64,000 bases of DNA from Kondoa malvinella (lineage: Eukaryota > Basidiomycota > Agaricostilbomycetes > Agaricostilbales > Kondoaceae), in contig BCIM01000010.1 of assembly GCA_039545315.1 (NCBI GenBank), positions 446,441 through 510,440 on the forward strand. The letters run 5' to 3'. This document shows, in pieces, positions 22,142 through 33,054 of this stretch. A program made the position numbers and the translations under genes. How positions within the stretch are numbered: position 1 is the first letter of the stretch; every line of letters starts with the position of its first letter. Under the pieces are notes generated by a model. It did not search any database and was not told where the DNA came from. It was given only the letters and a program-made list of their open reading frames with translations.

Positions 22142-23465
22142 CTATCTTCCTTTTCTCAGAAAGCGCAAGTAGTTGATCAATCCAGTTTCCGTGTGGTCTC
22201 CAAGCAGATGAAAGCGCTCTAAGAAGTCAAGAACACTGAGAGCGGCGGGTCTGGATCTCGGTCAGAGAGGTGTCCAATTCCAATTTCGCACATACGGAGT
22301 GAACTGACTGGCCAAGAGCAGTTCGATGACTTCATTCGTGGTGAAGGCAAAGAAGGCTTCTACTTCTGAATCGTTTGGAGCAGGAACGATGGACAGATCA
22401 TTCGGTAGCTCGACATCGAAGTGATAGTTCTGTACTGAATAGCTGATTGTAAAGCATCAGAAGCTTGCAGTGCAATATGAAGGCTTGCTTACATTGCACC
22501 TGTATGCGGTCGACGTCTGACATAGTACAGCGATCCACCTGGCTGCAAATGTGTTTGAAGAAAGCTGGGAGTTAAAGATGCTTCTTCTTCGGCTTCTCTA
22601 ATGACGGTAGCTCTTGGAGTGTCCAGATCTGAGATGGCTCCCGCGGCGATGTTGTCATACAGAAGAGGATCCTTGACTTTGCTTGCTGATCGTTTCGCTA
22701 TGTAGATCTTGCATTCGCGAGTTACAGCGTCAAAGTAGTAGCCTGCGCTAATGAGCTAACGATACCATGGGCTGGCAAGCGCACATACCATTCAGATGTA
22801 CGCCACAAGCAAGTGCGCAGAACATCCACTGCAAGTCACGTTCCAGCAAAAATACCACATCTGCAGCATCATGAGCATAAGAGGATATTCGCTCGAGCAC
22901 ATACTCACCTTCACATCCCCTTTTTCGAATCGCAAGCTTCTCCTTTTTCTTGACTGACGCTGTATAAGCTTGGTGGCATATTTTGAGCGACGACTCACAC
23001 ATGATCAAGTTCGGGAATAATCCAGCAGCCCGCCACCTGGAGCCGAGACGATTCAGCTCATCTGTGCGACAAGCAACAGCATCCTGGCTATCATTGACTC
23101 AGTCGGCAAAGGCTACAGCCCACGCGCTCTCGCCGTCCATCTCGAACGCCCAGCAAGAACGCCCATTCTTCTTTAGCAATTCGTGATCTTCCAGCAGCGC
23201 GGTAAGGACTTGACGAGGTACGAAACCGACTGGCGCTTCTCCTGTTTGTACTTCGGACAAAGACAGGAAGAAAGGCACAATGCTGTCTTTCGTTGGTATT
23301 CGAGCGCGATCTTTTTGAGCTTGAGCAGCTGAGAATGGGCCGACGGGTAGAGAGACATCGTTGTACGCTTTTGCCATCTCTGTAAGCGTCGAGCATTTTA
23401 GCTGTGCAAACCCATATTAGCTGACACGAAGCTGAAGAGAGGCAACAGCTGACTTTTGTGCTCAT
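22142..23465 (-). CDS. Nudix hydrolase with DUF4743-type N-domain; in-frame TGA
   Basis: Matches the fungal/plant group related to thiamine-pyrophosphokinase fusions (Nudix 20/24-type phosphatases). Starts MSTK at 23465, then an intron to LKCSTLTEMAKAYNDVSLP. The N-domain runs VGFVPRQVLTALLEDHELL, SCWAFEMDGESAWAVAFAD, DELNRLGSRWRAAGLFPNLI. The Nudix part reads YYFDAVTRECKIYIAKRS, then the box GAISDLDTPRATVIREAEEE (Asp for the first Glu). It ends FERFHLLGDHTETGLINYL at 22142. A TGA (23101-23099) sits in frame between AVAFAD and VNDSQD, where tryptophan (TGG) is expected. A 36-nt intron (AGCGC|gtgggc to gatag|CC) could remove it but would also delete conserved residues. So it is a nonsense allele, a sequence error, an edited codon, or a short intron. 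Confidence 0.78.
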
Positions 23466-24118
23466 TTTGAAAAGACCGAATGCAGCAAGAGTGGTTGACC
23501 AAAAGATAGCAACAGGAAAGACAAAGCACTGCTAGGCAAAGCAGCTGTGCAACCGGACGGCGGATTACGAACAACCTGACTCGAGAATTGAATGGAAGGA
23601 AGCCGCTAGAAGGCATAGCCCGACCAGAGCCTTCAAAAGGCTATTAGACCAGGAGCAGAGAATCAGATCAGTTCAACAGACCATATGACGAGAGTAAGAA
23701 GGAGCACAATGCGAAGAGAAGTTTCTGAGAATCAAACGACTTTTGATCATAATAGCCGACATGTGTGTCTTATGCGTCTTCGGTGACACGCGCACAGATC
23801 AGATAGCAGAGACGTAGTTTCCAGCATGCGGCTGCAGAAATGGACATGGAAAAGAGCCCAAATCGAGGATCATTGCAGTCGCTTCTTGCAAGCCATAGCA
23901 GCCCAGCGCCCATGTCGTAACAGAGGGCTATTTAATCTCCCTTGCTGTAAGCTTGTATACAGAGTGTTGGCAGCGTCATATAGCGTATCGTAGACTGGAA
24001 CAAAGAAATCGCATAGAGTTGTCTGTTGCTCAAGTTTCAACGGCCAATGCCCCGAATACCATAGGCATCTGGCAGACCAGCAGGCGTGTAGCAAGTAGAT
24101 GCCCTCTCGCAACGCGGC
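23466..24118. promoter_or_regulatory. divergent intergenic region, Nudix / LRR gene
   Basis: 653 bp between two divergent start codons. Both promoters must lie here. Short ORFs on both strands look like chance. I see no repeat or RNA gene. Confidence 0.5.
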
Positions 24119-27100
24119 ATGGAATCTCCAACACGCGCGTCCGTGAACGAGAAAGCTCGCAAGCAACCAAAGAAGTCTATACTCAAGCCGCCTCCGCCGC
24201 CTACCAACGCCCAGAAGCTCAATCTGACCATCCAGCATGGCCTAACAAGCTTGAAACGAGACTTCTTGGGCGGGATTTATGGGACTGCTGCAGCTACATC
24301 GACCTCGGCAGATGTCAATTCAGCTCACCCGAACGGGACTTATGCGAGAACTGTGACGCAGACAAACACGTCCAACAATGCAGCAGCACCTTTCTGGAAG
24401 AGTGCGCTGCGTCAATATGTCTCTATACCGCAACACTTTGAATCCGCTTCAACATCATCAAATCCGCCTGCTACACCCGCCTCTCCTTCAAGTGGAGCAA
24501 CAGCAGCTGCTCATCCGTCACCTTCATCGTCTCTTAATGTCGACAGCATGAAAACAGTTCGCTTTCGCATGTCATCATTGACAGTCGTCTATCCTTTGAC
24601 TGCAGATGCATCGCCTGCCGATGAATCACTTACACGTGAACGAGTCAATTCAGAACATCGTAAAGCCATTCTTGATCGGATAGATGGTAAATCGTGGAAC
24701 GGGCAAGATCTAGCCTGTCTCTATCAAGATTGTTGTAAAAGTCGCGAAGAGCAACCTATACCAAGAATCCTCGGTTTACTGCTGCAGAACCCAAGCGTTG
24801 CGCCGAAAGCTTTGGATTTGAGCAACCTCCAATTGTCGCTCGGGGCTGCTGAAGCTCTGTCGGATGTCCTATCGGTCGACTTTGGGTTAAAGAAGCTGGT
24901 CTTGGATGGATGTGGGCTGGAAGACGAGGTGCGCCTGGGTCTATGCTGTTACCGCAAGAATACGCTCTTATCTTGGTGTACAGAGCCTCAAAGCTATATT
25001 GCATTCCCTGCTTGTGTCTGCAAGTCTGCCGACGCTCAGTCTCGCCAATAACAAGAAAGTCAAAGCAAAAGGCTGGCGCTTCCTCGCAGTCTTTGTTCGC
25101 AAGGTATGTATGTCTATCTCATGCGTTGCGCAATAATCGATCGAATGCCTAGGCAAATGCATTGCGGTATCTCGACATATCAGACAACACAGTAGACCGA
25201 CGAACAGCCGACTGGCTTGTCCAAGCTATGGGAACACCTTCGCACCTCGGCTCTACTGCGTCTATACCAGACATTCTATCCGAAAAGTCCACGACTTCTC
25301 GAAGCAAATCGCTACCCCTTGAACCAGACGAGAAGAACCCACTCCGCCTTGATGACCCATTCTCTACTCCTCTTATGCCTATAGCACCTCTTCTACGCGA
25401 AATAGACGACACAGGACAAGCGACCATCATTTCCATTCGGCTTGAGAACTGCAGCATCCGTAACCAAGCTCTCGACTCACTAGCGCACGGGATCCGGCAT
25501 TCTGCAATCAAGCATATCTCCCTTCGAAGAAACAAGATTAACCCTCTTGGTGCTGTAGCGTTAGCGATCATGATGCGGGATTATGCAGTTGCAAGCGATA
25601 CCAGCACTTCATCTTCTGGATCAGCGTTATCGTACAACATGGCTCAATCGAATAGCGTCGACAATCTCACCGCTGCAGCAGATAGTAGTTTACTACCGAG
25701 CGTGCGCAAGATATTACCTTCTTTGCCGTTGAAGCAAGAACCGGGTCAGATGGTGGAAGAAGAGCATGTTTCTGGTTTAGCAACTAGAGCGGAGCTACGG
25801 AGTAAATTGAATAGGGAGATTGGTGAACAACCGACAATTGGGAATCTGGTCACGCTGGATATCAAAAATAATGATATTCGGGTGAGCTGATTTAGAACCT
25901 GAGAGGTTTTTCGATTAGCTGACGGCACATCTAGCATGGTGTCAACTACCTTGCGCAAGTGCTCAAGCGGAACAGAACGCTAAAGGTATTAAACCTCAGC
26001 GAGAATCGGATTGATGTAGCTGGTCTGTGTGCATTGGCTGAAGCATTGGTGCGTCAGGAGCTTGTTTGCATCTTAAGCATGCTTACGCCTTTTTTGGAAC
26101 ACAGAGGTTCAACAGCTCACTTGAAACGCTAGATATGAGCCACAACCCATGTTGCGGCCCCAGACTTGAAGGTGTAAGTACATCATCATGCTCTGTGCTC
26201 TGAACTAAGACTGTTCATCTCGTCAGGTCATTGCTCTTCGATCTGCCTTTGTCTCGAATACTGCACTTATGCGTGTCTTCCTCAATGCCACCGATTTGAA
26301 TGCAGAAGGCGCAATAAGCCTCGCCGAGTACCTACCAGAACTTGAGACTGTCATACACCTTGATCTGACCGAGAATTTCGAAGTTCGTGCCTAGATCATA
26401 TGTGTTTAAATGAGCTGATGTACTTTTCAATAGATCGATATTGCCGGTGTCATGGCGCTTTCTGTAGCAGTGAAGATGAACAGAACACTTCGCTGCCTGG
26501 ATCTGAACATTCCAGCCAACGATCCCGACTTCGCCCGACTATCTCAAGATATCCTTCAGTCCTGCATACGAAACACCGAAGCTGCTCAAGAGGAGCTGGC
26601 TGCGAAAGGATCAAAGCAGTCTGTCTCTGCGCCAATGCTCAAATCTACTGTTGCGCGGAACCTGGAACATCGTCAGCAGAAGATCAAGGCTATCACAGAA
26701 AGGCGAAAAGAACGCTTGGGCGATATGATGGCTGCTAGCACAGAATGCAGAGATCTGCTGAGCGAAGTCTTCCACTCGGCCAAAGAAGACAAGGCCAAAG
26801 CAGAAGATGACCTGTTCAAGGATGTGCTCAGTCAAGCTCAGGCAGCGCAGATGCAATTGGCCGAGGGCATCCAGCATAGCGCAGACTCGGATATCAAAAG
26901 TGAGCGGGTCTCTGAGTGTAGTGGATAGCACTAACAAAGTGATCAGCTGAAGCGATAGCGCTCAGTGACGAACTATCCCAACTGTGTCAAGCGGCCTCTG
27001 CTTTGGCCGAAGGCAAACCTCTACCTAGCGAACTACTCATACCTCCCCCGCTATCACCTAATACACCATCAGTGCCAAGTCCTTCTTTCTCCATCACCGA

Positions 27101-27554
27101 TTCTGATGAGGAATCAGAAGAGGACGAAGGGCAAACCCAAAGTGAAAACCAACCTCAACATACGCATAGTAGACCGCCTAAGCTCTCACTATCTATTCAA
27201 CCGCCAGCCAATGGCTTCGTCAGCGACTCGCAACCAAAATCGCCGATTGAAAGCGCTTCTCGCTTCCTTACGATGGAAGAAGGCGAAGTGTTTCGCAAAA
27301 AGACTATACTGGATGCGGAGAATGATTCGAATAGCGAGACCGATGATGAGCAGGAAGATGTGTCCGGCGAGGTATTGCGGCAGGAAGTATGTCTTTCGAT
27401 CTCTCGCTCACAATTCCAGCTGACGGGCTCTATTCAGATCCTCACGGCTGATGTACCTCAGCGCACGTCTTCACACTCGCCAACGATAACGCAAGACCCC
27501 CAATTTGACGCAAGAGCATCACGAAATGACGAAGAGACAAACCAAGCGGAGTAA
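24119..27554 (+). CDS. leucine-rich-repeat protein with PP1-docking motif (PPP1R37-like)
   Basis: About 1000 residues in eight or nine exons. The N-terminus is basic and disordered (KKSILKPPPPPTNAQKL). It is followed by MKTVRFRMSSLTVVYP, where KTVRF fits the [RK]xVxF docking motif for protein phosphatase 1, as in PPP1R37/LRRC68. RNI-type leucine-rich repeats follow: LDLSNLQLSLGAAEALSDVL, LVLDGCGLED, LSLANNKKVKAKGWRFLAV, YLDISDNTVDRRTADWLVQA, LDIKNNDIR, LNLSENRIDVAGLCALAEAL, LDMSHNPCCG and HLDLTENFEIDIAGVMALS. A helical segment (QKIKAITERRKERLGDMM) and an acidic Ser/Pro-rich tail end at 27554. The repeat register and the RVxF site both support a PP1 regulatory subunit; the target process is unknown. 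Confidence 0.85.
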
Positions 27555-27708
27555 CGCAAGTGTCACATCATACTTAGTGTAAATTTACCAACATTGTGAT
27601 ATCTATAATCGTACATTAGAAGCTTCTGAACTGAGTAATGAATTACAAGAGCGATCTTTAAAGACCTCTATGCTGCCAAAAACAAATCTTCACACATCAA
27701 AACAAAGG

Positions 27709-30409
27709 CTAGTTAACAAAGGTAGATGGGAATTTGCCAACGATACCGTGACCCTTGAGCTCGCCAGTCCACTGTCAACCACGTCAGCCAGTATTAACGA
27801 CCAGATGGAGAACACATACCCAGCCATCAGCACCTTGCTCAATGACCGCAATTTCGTCGCCAGCATGTAAAGTCAGCTCATCCGGTCTTGCAGCTGCATA
27901 AGGATGTGCCGCTCGTACTGCCTTTCTATCAGCTGACTAGCAGGCGAAACCACAGAGCACTCACCGCAGAACAAAACAGGCTGCTGTACTCTATGGCTCT
28001 GCGCCAGACTCGGCTGACTGGCAGAAGCATACATCCCATGCGCAGGCGATTGAGCGGGAGAATAAGGCTGGGAGAAGCTCTGATGCGGACTTTGCCATTG
28101 TGGACTAGTCGGAGCGAAAGCAGGTGAAAGTGGTGTGGCTCCTCTACTGATGGGCGTATGACCCCGACTGACGGGCGTAGGTTGGCGATGGTAGTACTGA
28201 TCTAGGTTCTGGACGCTTTGTGAGCGTTGTCGATTGAATGTAGGGCGAGAAGCGTTGTTCACGCTGGGTGGTTCGAGTGTTTCTGGTTGACGAGCGAAAG
28301 TGGATAGGGTCGGTACAGACGGAGATAGAGGCAGAGACCCATGTCTGTTGTGTGAAGGAGAAGGAGATCGTTGTATAGGTGCTTCCCCAGGTAAAGAAAG
28401 ATGATGCTGTTGATGCCTTGGCTGAGATTGCTGCTGATACGGTTCAGGCGCATAAGGCGACGGTGTTCTTGTGTAGGCCGGATTAGGCGATACTGTCCTC
28501 TGATACGCCGGAGCAAAAGCAGGATTCGGACTTGCGCTTCTATTCGGGTTAGGCGAGACACTTCTTTGCGTAGGTGACAGCACGGGATCGAATAGAGTAT
28601 CTTTGACGGGAGGTTTGTAAGCCAGAGCAGCAGGGCTAGCTGTCCTCTTCTCGCTCCAAGGTTTGATTTCATGTCCACCTGAAGGTGCGCCTCGATCACC
28701 AGAAGCCGTTCTTCGAGGGAAAGAATTTGCATGGTGTTCTGTCCAACCTTGGGGTCTTCTCAGAGTCGAAGGAGAGATGGTCGGATCTGAACCTTGACGT
28801 CTCGAAGGCGGTGGAGTAGGTAAATTTCCTCTCTTGCGAACATTCATATTCTCCAAGGCACGAAGCACATCTTGTTCACCGCGCATTTCTTCCTTCTCTG
28901 GTGAGCCAGCTCGAGATCTCGACGAACGGGTAGGTGAATCGTTCCGTGTTTCAGGAGAGACTTCGACTGGGAAAAGATGATTGCCAATGGAAAGCATGGT
29001 CCCTTTCTCTTGTAAGGGAGTAGATTTGGGTGAAGGAGAAGCTTGAGCTTCTGATTTGATGCGCGAAACACGATGGAAAGGCGGTGTTTCAGTCATCTTT
29101 GGCTCTTGCTCAACTTTACTGGGTGATGGAGCGGGCGAGGGGGATTCATAGCCTGATGTGTTCGCTTGGCTGAGAGAAGTGGAGGATTCGGATGGCCGAA
29201 GAGACTGGGTGCCAGGGTAGCGGAAACTGGATCGAGAGAAGCAAGCCGTGCGCGTCTTTGCTTGTGGTGGTTCTTCTTCGCCTTCTGCAAAGTTGACGAA
29301 TTCCGGTGCGACTGTCACCAAATCAGTAGTGACAGTACATCGCAATGGCCAGACTTACCAGGCATCGTGTTGCCGCCCGACTTCTGCCTGACAAAAGTCG
29401 CGATAGCATCTAGCGTATCCCAAGAATCAATAGCAGTCCGTAACCTCTTGACAGGCTGTTCGCAGCGGCATCGAGGTATTAGCTAAGGCCAAATCATTTA
29501 AGCTCGACGAACCTCCACTCCAGCCTCGCTCACGTCTTCGTACATCTGACTATAAAGGACCAAAGTCTCTCTAATGCAATGAATTCGATCTTCCTCTAAA
29601 TCTTCAGCCAAGTCGCAGAAACCTTTCCATTCAAATTCAAAGTTTCGACAGGTTTCCTTCATTTGCTTGCAAGCGGATTTATAGTCTACTTCAGTCTTTT
29701 TGATTGATTTCTTGGCCTTTTCTAGATCCGTTTTGACCTGTGAGCGTCGGGCATCAGGCGAGGCAGCGAAGGAAGGACAGAAAAGATACCTTGTTGAGAT
29801 CTTTGCGTTTAAGGAGGTTGAGTTGGGTGTTGTAGGACCGGATAGCGAGTGCATCTGATTTGTAGCGTTCTTTACGATCGTTCAGCTCTTGATCCAACTT
29901 GATCTTTGACTTGTGTAGCGAAGTCACGGCCGCTTGATGCTGCGTTCCAAAGCGCTTGAATAAGCTTGAGCTTGTTGATGGGTGCTTAAGCCCACCTTGC
30001 GCTTCCTTGTCTCTCTACCAGCCTCATGATCCTTCATTTTTGCTTCCAGATTGACCGAAACATCAGCAGAGAGCTTCTCATGCATCTCAGCTCTAGCAAG
30101 CAATGACTGTTTGAACTCCAGCAGAGTGGACGCCAGACCAGTTTCTTCTTTGCCGATAGTAAGACTCGAGATCTTCCTAAGCTGTTTGCTGTAGTCTTTC
30201 TCCAATGATGCCCTACCCACAGTTTCGGTGAGATATTTTAAAAACAACAAACAATCGGTTCCAACGCACAGCTCTTTGAAGACGGTCCTGAGGTCATTGA
30301 GTGTAGCAGAAGATGAGGCTACGTGTGTCAACAGCGCTTCTTCCCCTTGTTTTGTCCAGAAGCAATTGACCCAAGGCTGAGGTGCATAGCCATCCTCTGA
30401 ACTTTCCAT
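27709..30409 (-). CDS. F-BAR and SH3 domain protein (Cdc15/Hof1/Imp2-like)
   Basis: Membrane-bending scaffold expected at the contractile ring or endocytic sites. Starts MESSEDGYAPQPWVNCFW at 30409. The FCH region has LNDLRTVFKELCVGTD and ASLEKDYSKQLRKIS; after a 41-nt intron the coiled F-BAR helices continue (TSLHKSKIKLDQELNDRKER, NFEFEWKGFCDLAEDLEED). A 400-residue Pro/Ser/Gln-rich linker follows, with many SPxP and SPNP phosphosite-like motifs. The C-terminal SH3 is AAHPYAAARPDELTLHAGDE, then IEQGADGWWTGELKGHGIVG and KFPSTFVN. Reaching it needs a very short 32-nt intron before ADRKAV and one after DGW. Roughly 800 residues, close to Cdc15. It lies 156 bp from the divergent GT90 gene. Confidence 0.88.
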
Positions 30410-30565
30410 TTGCTGCTGTTGTTTGGCTGCAGCAGGGTCTGGCGTGTTTGATTGTACAGTGTAGCCGGCTGCTGATGCTTTAGACTTGGGAAAAGAAGCA
30501 AGTGGCCGAGCAAGAGCAACACCTTTTCCACATTTTCAACTTCTACCCATGTGACAGTGAGTGAG
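30410..30565. promoter_or_regulatory. compact divergent promoter, F-BAR / GT90 genes
   Basis: 156 bp between start codons. The minus-strand frame stays open a further 100 nt without an ATG, so a 5' exon of the F-BAR gene could extend into it. Confidence 0.5.
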
Positions 30566-32898
30566 ATGCCATCATCGAACCGCCATATGACATCCCTTCT
30601 GCGCTCGAGGAGCTCAGTATCAGGTCCATCAGGGCACAGCTCGCCTTCGCTTGGCCTTTATCGAGACAAAGATGATCTCAGAACTGCAACAACCCGTTTT
30701 CATCTCTTGCCTCACAGGCGCAAATACGTCTATCTGCTGCTAGCATCTCTCTTGCTGAGCGGTTACCTGTATTCTGGTCAGCATCCATCGTATAAGTTCC
30801 CTCAAACAAGCCCAGTCGAACAGAAATATTCATTCGAAGAGTCGAATGGTCTGCTCTATAGTCCTCTGGTTAATGCGTCTATAGAGCACCCTATCGTGCA
30901 CTTGATACGTCGAGGCAAGCGTGAATGGCAAGACAAGCTTGATAGACAGAGTAAGAGCTTGAGTGAAGCGGTGAATGAGTACAAGCGGAGGTACAGCAGG
31001 AATCCGCCAAAGGGGTTTGATTTATGGTAGGTTTTGCTAGTGCCGTGATCATCTCATGCTGATTAACATCAGGTATCAATTCGCTGTGGAAAACGGCGTC
31101 AAGCTTATGCAGGTCCAATTTACCGGATAAGAAGTCTGCTAAAGTAGCAATGTAGAGATGAATACGACCAGATCGACCGCGATATCACTCCATTCCTAGG
31201 TTATCCCTCATCAGTACTGAAAGAACGCTCACAAGTCCGTTCCGTTCTCTTGACATCTCCCTTGCTGACTTTACACAGACCCTGATAGAAGACCAAACAA
31301 ATTACTGGCGTTCAGGATCATACACTCTAGTCGTCCGTGATGGTCAACTACACCCTACTATTGGACCTATGGCTACTGCAGGTCGAGCAGAAGAACAAGC
31401 TTCTCTCATGACCCGGTTTGTGCAATACCTACCCGATCTGAACATCACTACTTGGTTACATGATACGCCTATATTACATACTTCCGGCGATCTGAAGTGC
31501 GTTCTCTTCGTCCCTCAACATTCTGTCTAAACATGTCATAGAGCGAAACTAATCACCGCTGCCCAACAACGAACTTTCATCCACCCTTCCCTCCATTCAG
31601 ACGTACACGATACTCCAGATCACATAGGCTGGGAAGCCTTTTGTCTCCCCGACACACCTTTACGAAACTACATGTCCGGCCTAACACCCTTGACCCAACC
31701 TAAAAGCTTCATTTCCTCCCACGTAGAAGGGATGGACATTTGTCTCCATCCTTTATACTTACCACTACATTCTTTAACTGGAAATTATGGACTTGGACCA
31801 ACACCGGTTCCCTTTTGGCCGCTTTTCAGTCATTCGAAAATGAATTTGTATAGTGATCTTTTGATTACGCCTTTGGAGCAGTATGAGAGTCTTGTAGGAC
31901 CGGATCCGGATTGGGGTGAGAAAAGCATGGATAGATTGTTATGGAGGGGAAGCACGACGGGTTCGAGGTATGATAGAAGGACTTTATGGAAATTGTCTCA
32001 GGTGAGAGTAATCTGTGTTCTCTCATGGTGGATGTGTTGACGTTTGTCTTAGAGAGGGAGACTGAACACGGTAACCAATACAGCCATCGGAACGACCCAA
32101 ATCATGCTTGCCGACGCAGACGATAAACTGCAAGTTGTTGAACGATCAATGGCAAACCTTAATTCAGCTTATTTCGATGTCGCTTTCGCTGGTCAGCCTA
32201 TACAATGCGAGAATGATGGGACATGTGAGGCAGTCAAGAGGACATATCGATTTAGTGATCGACAGATGGGTCAAGAGGAAGCCAATATGTACAAGTATGT
32301 GATTGATGTCGATGGTAAGTCGTTTCGCTTGATTGGAAGCAAGTCCTGACGCGACTCAGGTAATGGATGGTCAGGCAGATTCCACCGTCTACTGGCTAGC
32401 AAATCAGCAGTGCTCAAGTCAACAGGTGTGTCGACTTACTCTTGGTCTGGCCTCTTCTGACCACCATGTAGGCTTCGTTGAATGGTATCAAGAAAGAATT
32501 CAGCCTTGGGTGCAGTCAGTCCTCTGGCTTCTACAGGGATCCCGGACTGACCCAGCATTCTAGCTATATTCCGGTGAAGATCGATTATGCAGACATGTGA
32601 GCATTCCCGTCTTCTTTCCTAAACTCAGCTCATGCTTTTCAGACACGATATAATGGCTTTCTTCCTTGGCGATGTCAACGGCGACAACGCGCACGATAAG
32701 CTGGGCGAAGAGATTGGCACAGCAGGACAACGATGGACCGAGGAGCATGTAAGAGATTATAGTCTTCCCGGCACTAAGCTGATACTGCTGCAGTGGAGGT
32801 TTGAGGACATGGAGGTCTACATGGGGAGACTTTATCTGGAATACGCTCGGGCAATTCTTCGAGAAGAAGATGGGAAAGGGATGGACTATTTGGGTTAG
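30566..32898 (+). CDS. GT90 (CAP10-domain) glycosyltransferase, type II membrane protein
   Basis: Secretory-pathway glycosyltransferase of the CAP10/xylosyltransferase family. The ATG at 30566 (MPSSNRHMTSLLRSRS) precedes one membrane anchor at about residues 54-72 (YVYLLLASLLLSGYLYS). The luminal part has FDLWYQFAVENGVKLIDEYD, WRSGSYTLVVRDGQLHPTIG, a long HPLYLPLHSLTGNYGLG region, the family hallmark DRLLWRGSTTGSRYDRRT, YKYVIDVDGNGWSGRFHRLL (D-x-D-G-N-x-x-S-x-R) and HYIPVKIDYADM. About eleven introns. Intron 31109-31155 has a GC donor (AT|gcaggt), needed to read KLIDEYDQ. A 44-nt intron at 31235-31278 removes an apparent frameshift. In related fungi such enzymes build capsule or wall xylan; the acceptor here is unknown. 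Confidence 0.9.
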
Positions 32899-33054
32899 GT
32901 TGAGCAGTGACACAGGGCAGGGTTGTATGTTGTCAATTGTTTCGGGTGTGCTCATGTGATGAAATGCATTAAATGCTTGTACTGACTCGAATGCCGACTT
33001 CCTATGCTATTCAACACTTGCATAGACCTTTCCCCTCCCAATACCGATTGCCAA

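Noticed and set aside
31195..31330. Apparent frameshift in the GT90 gene
   Set aside because: A normal 44-nt GT-AG intron (31235-31278) joins LKERSQ to TLIEDQTNYW in frame.
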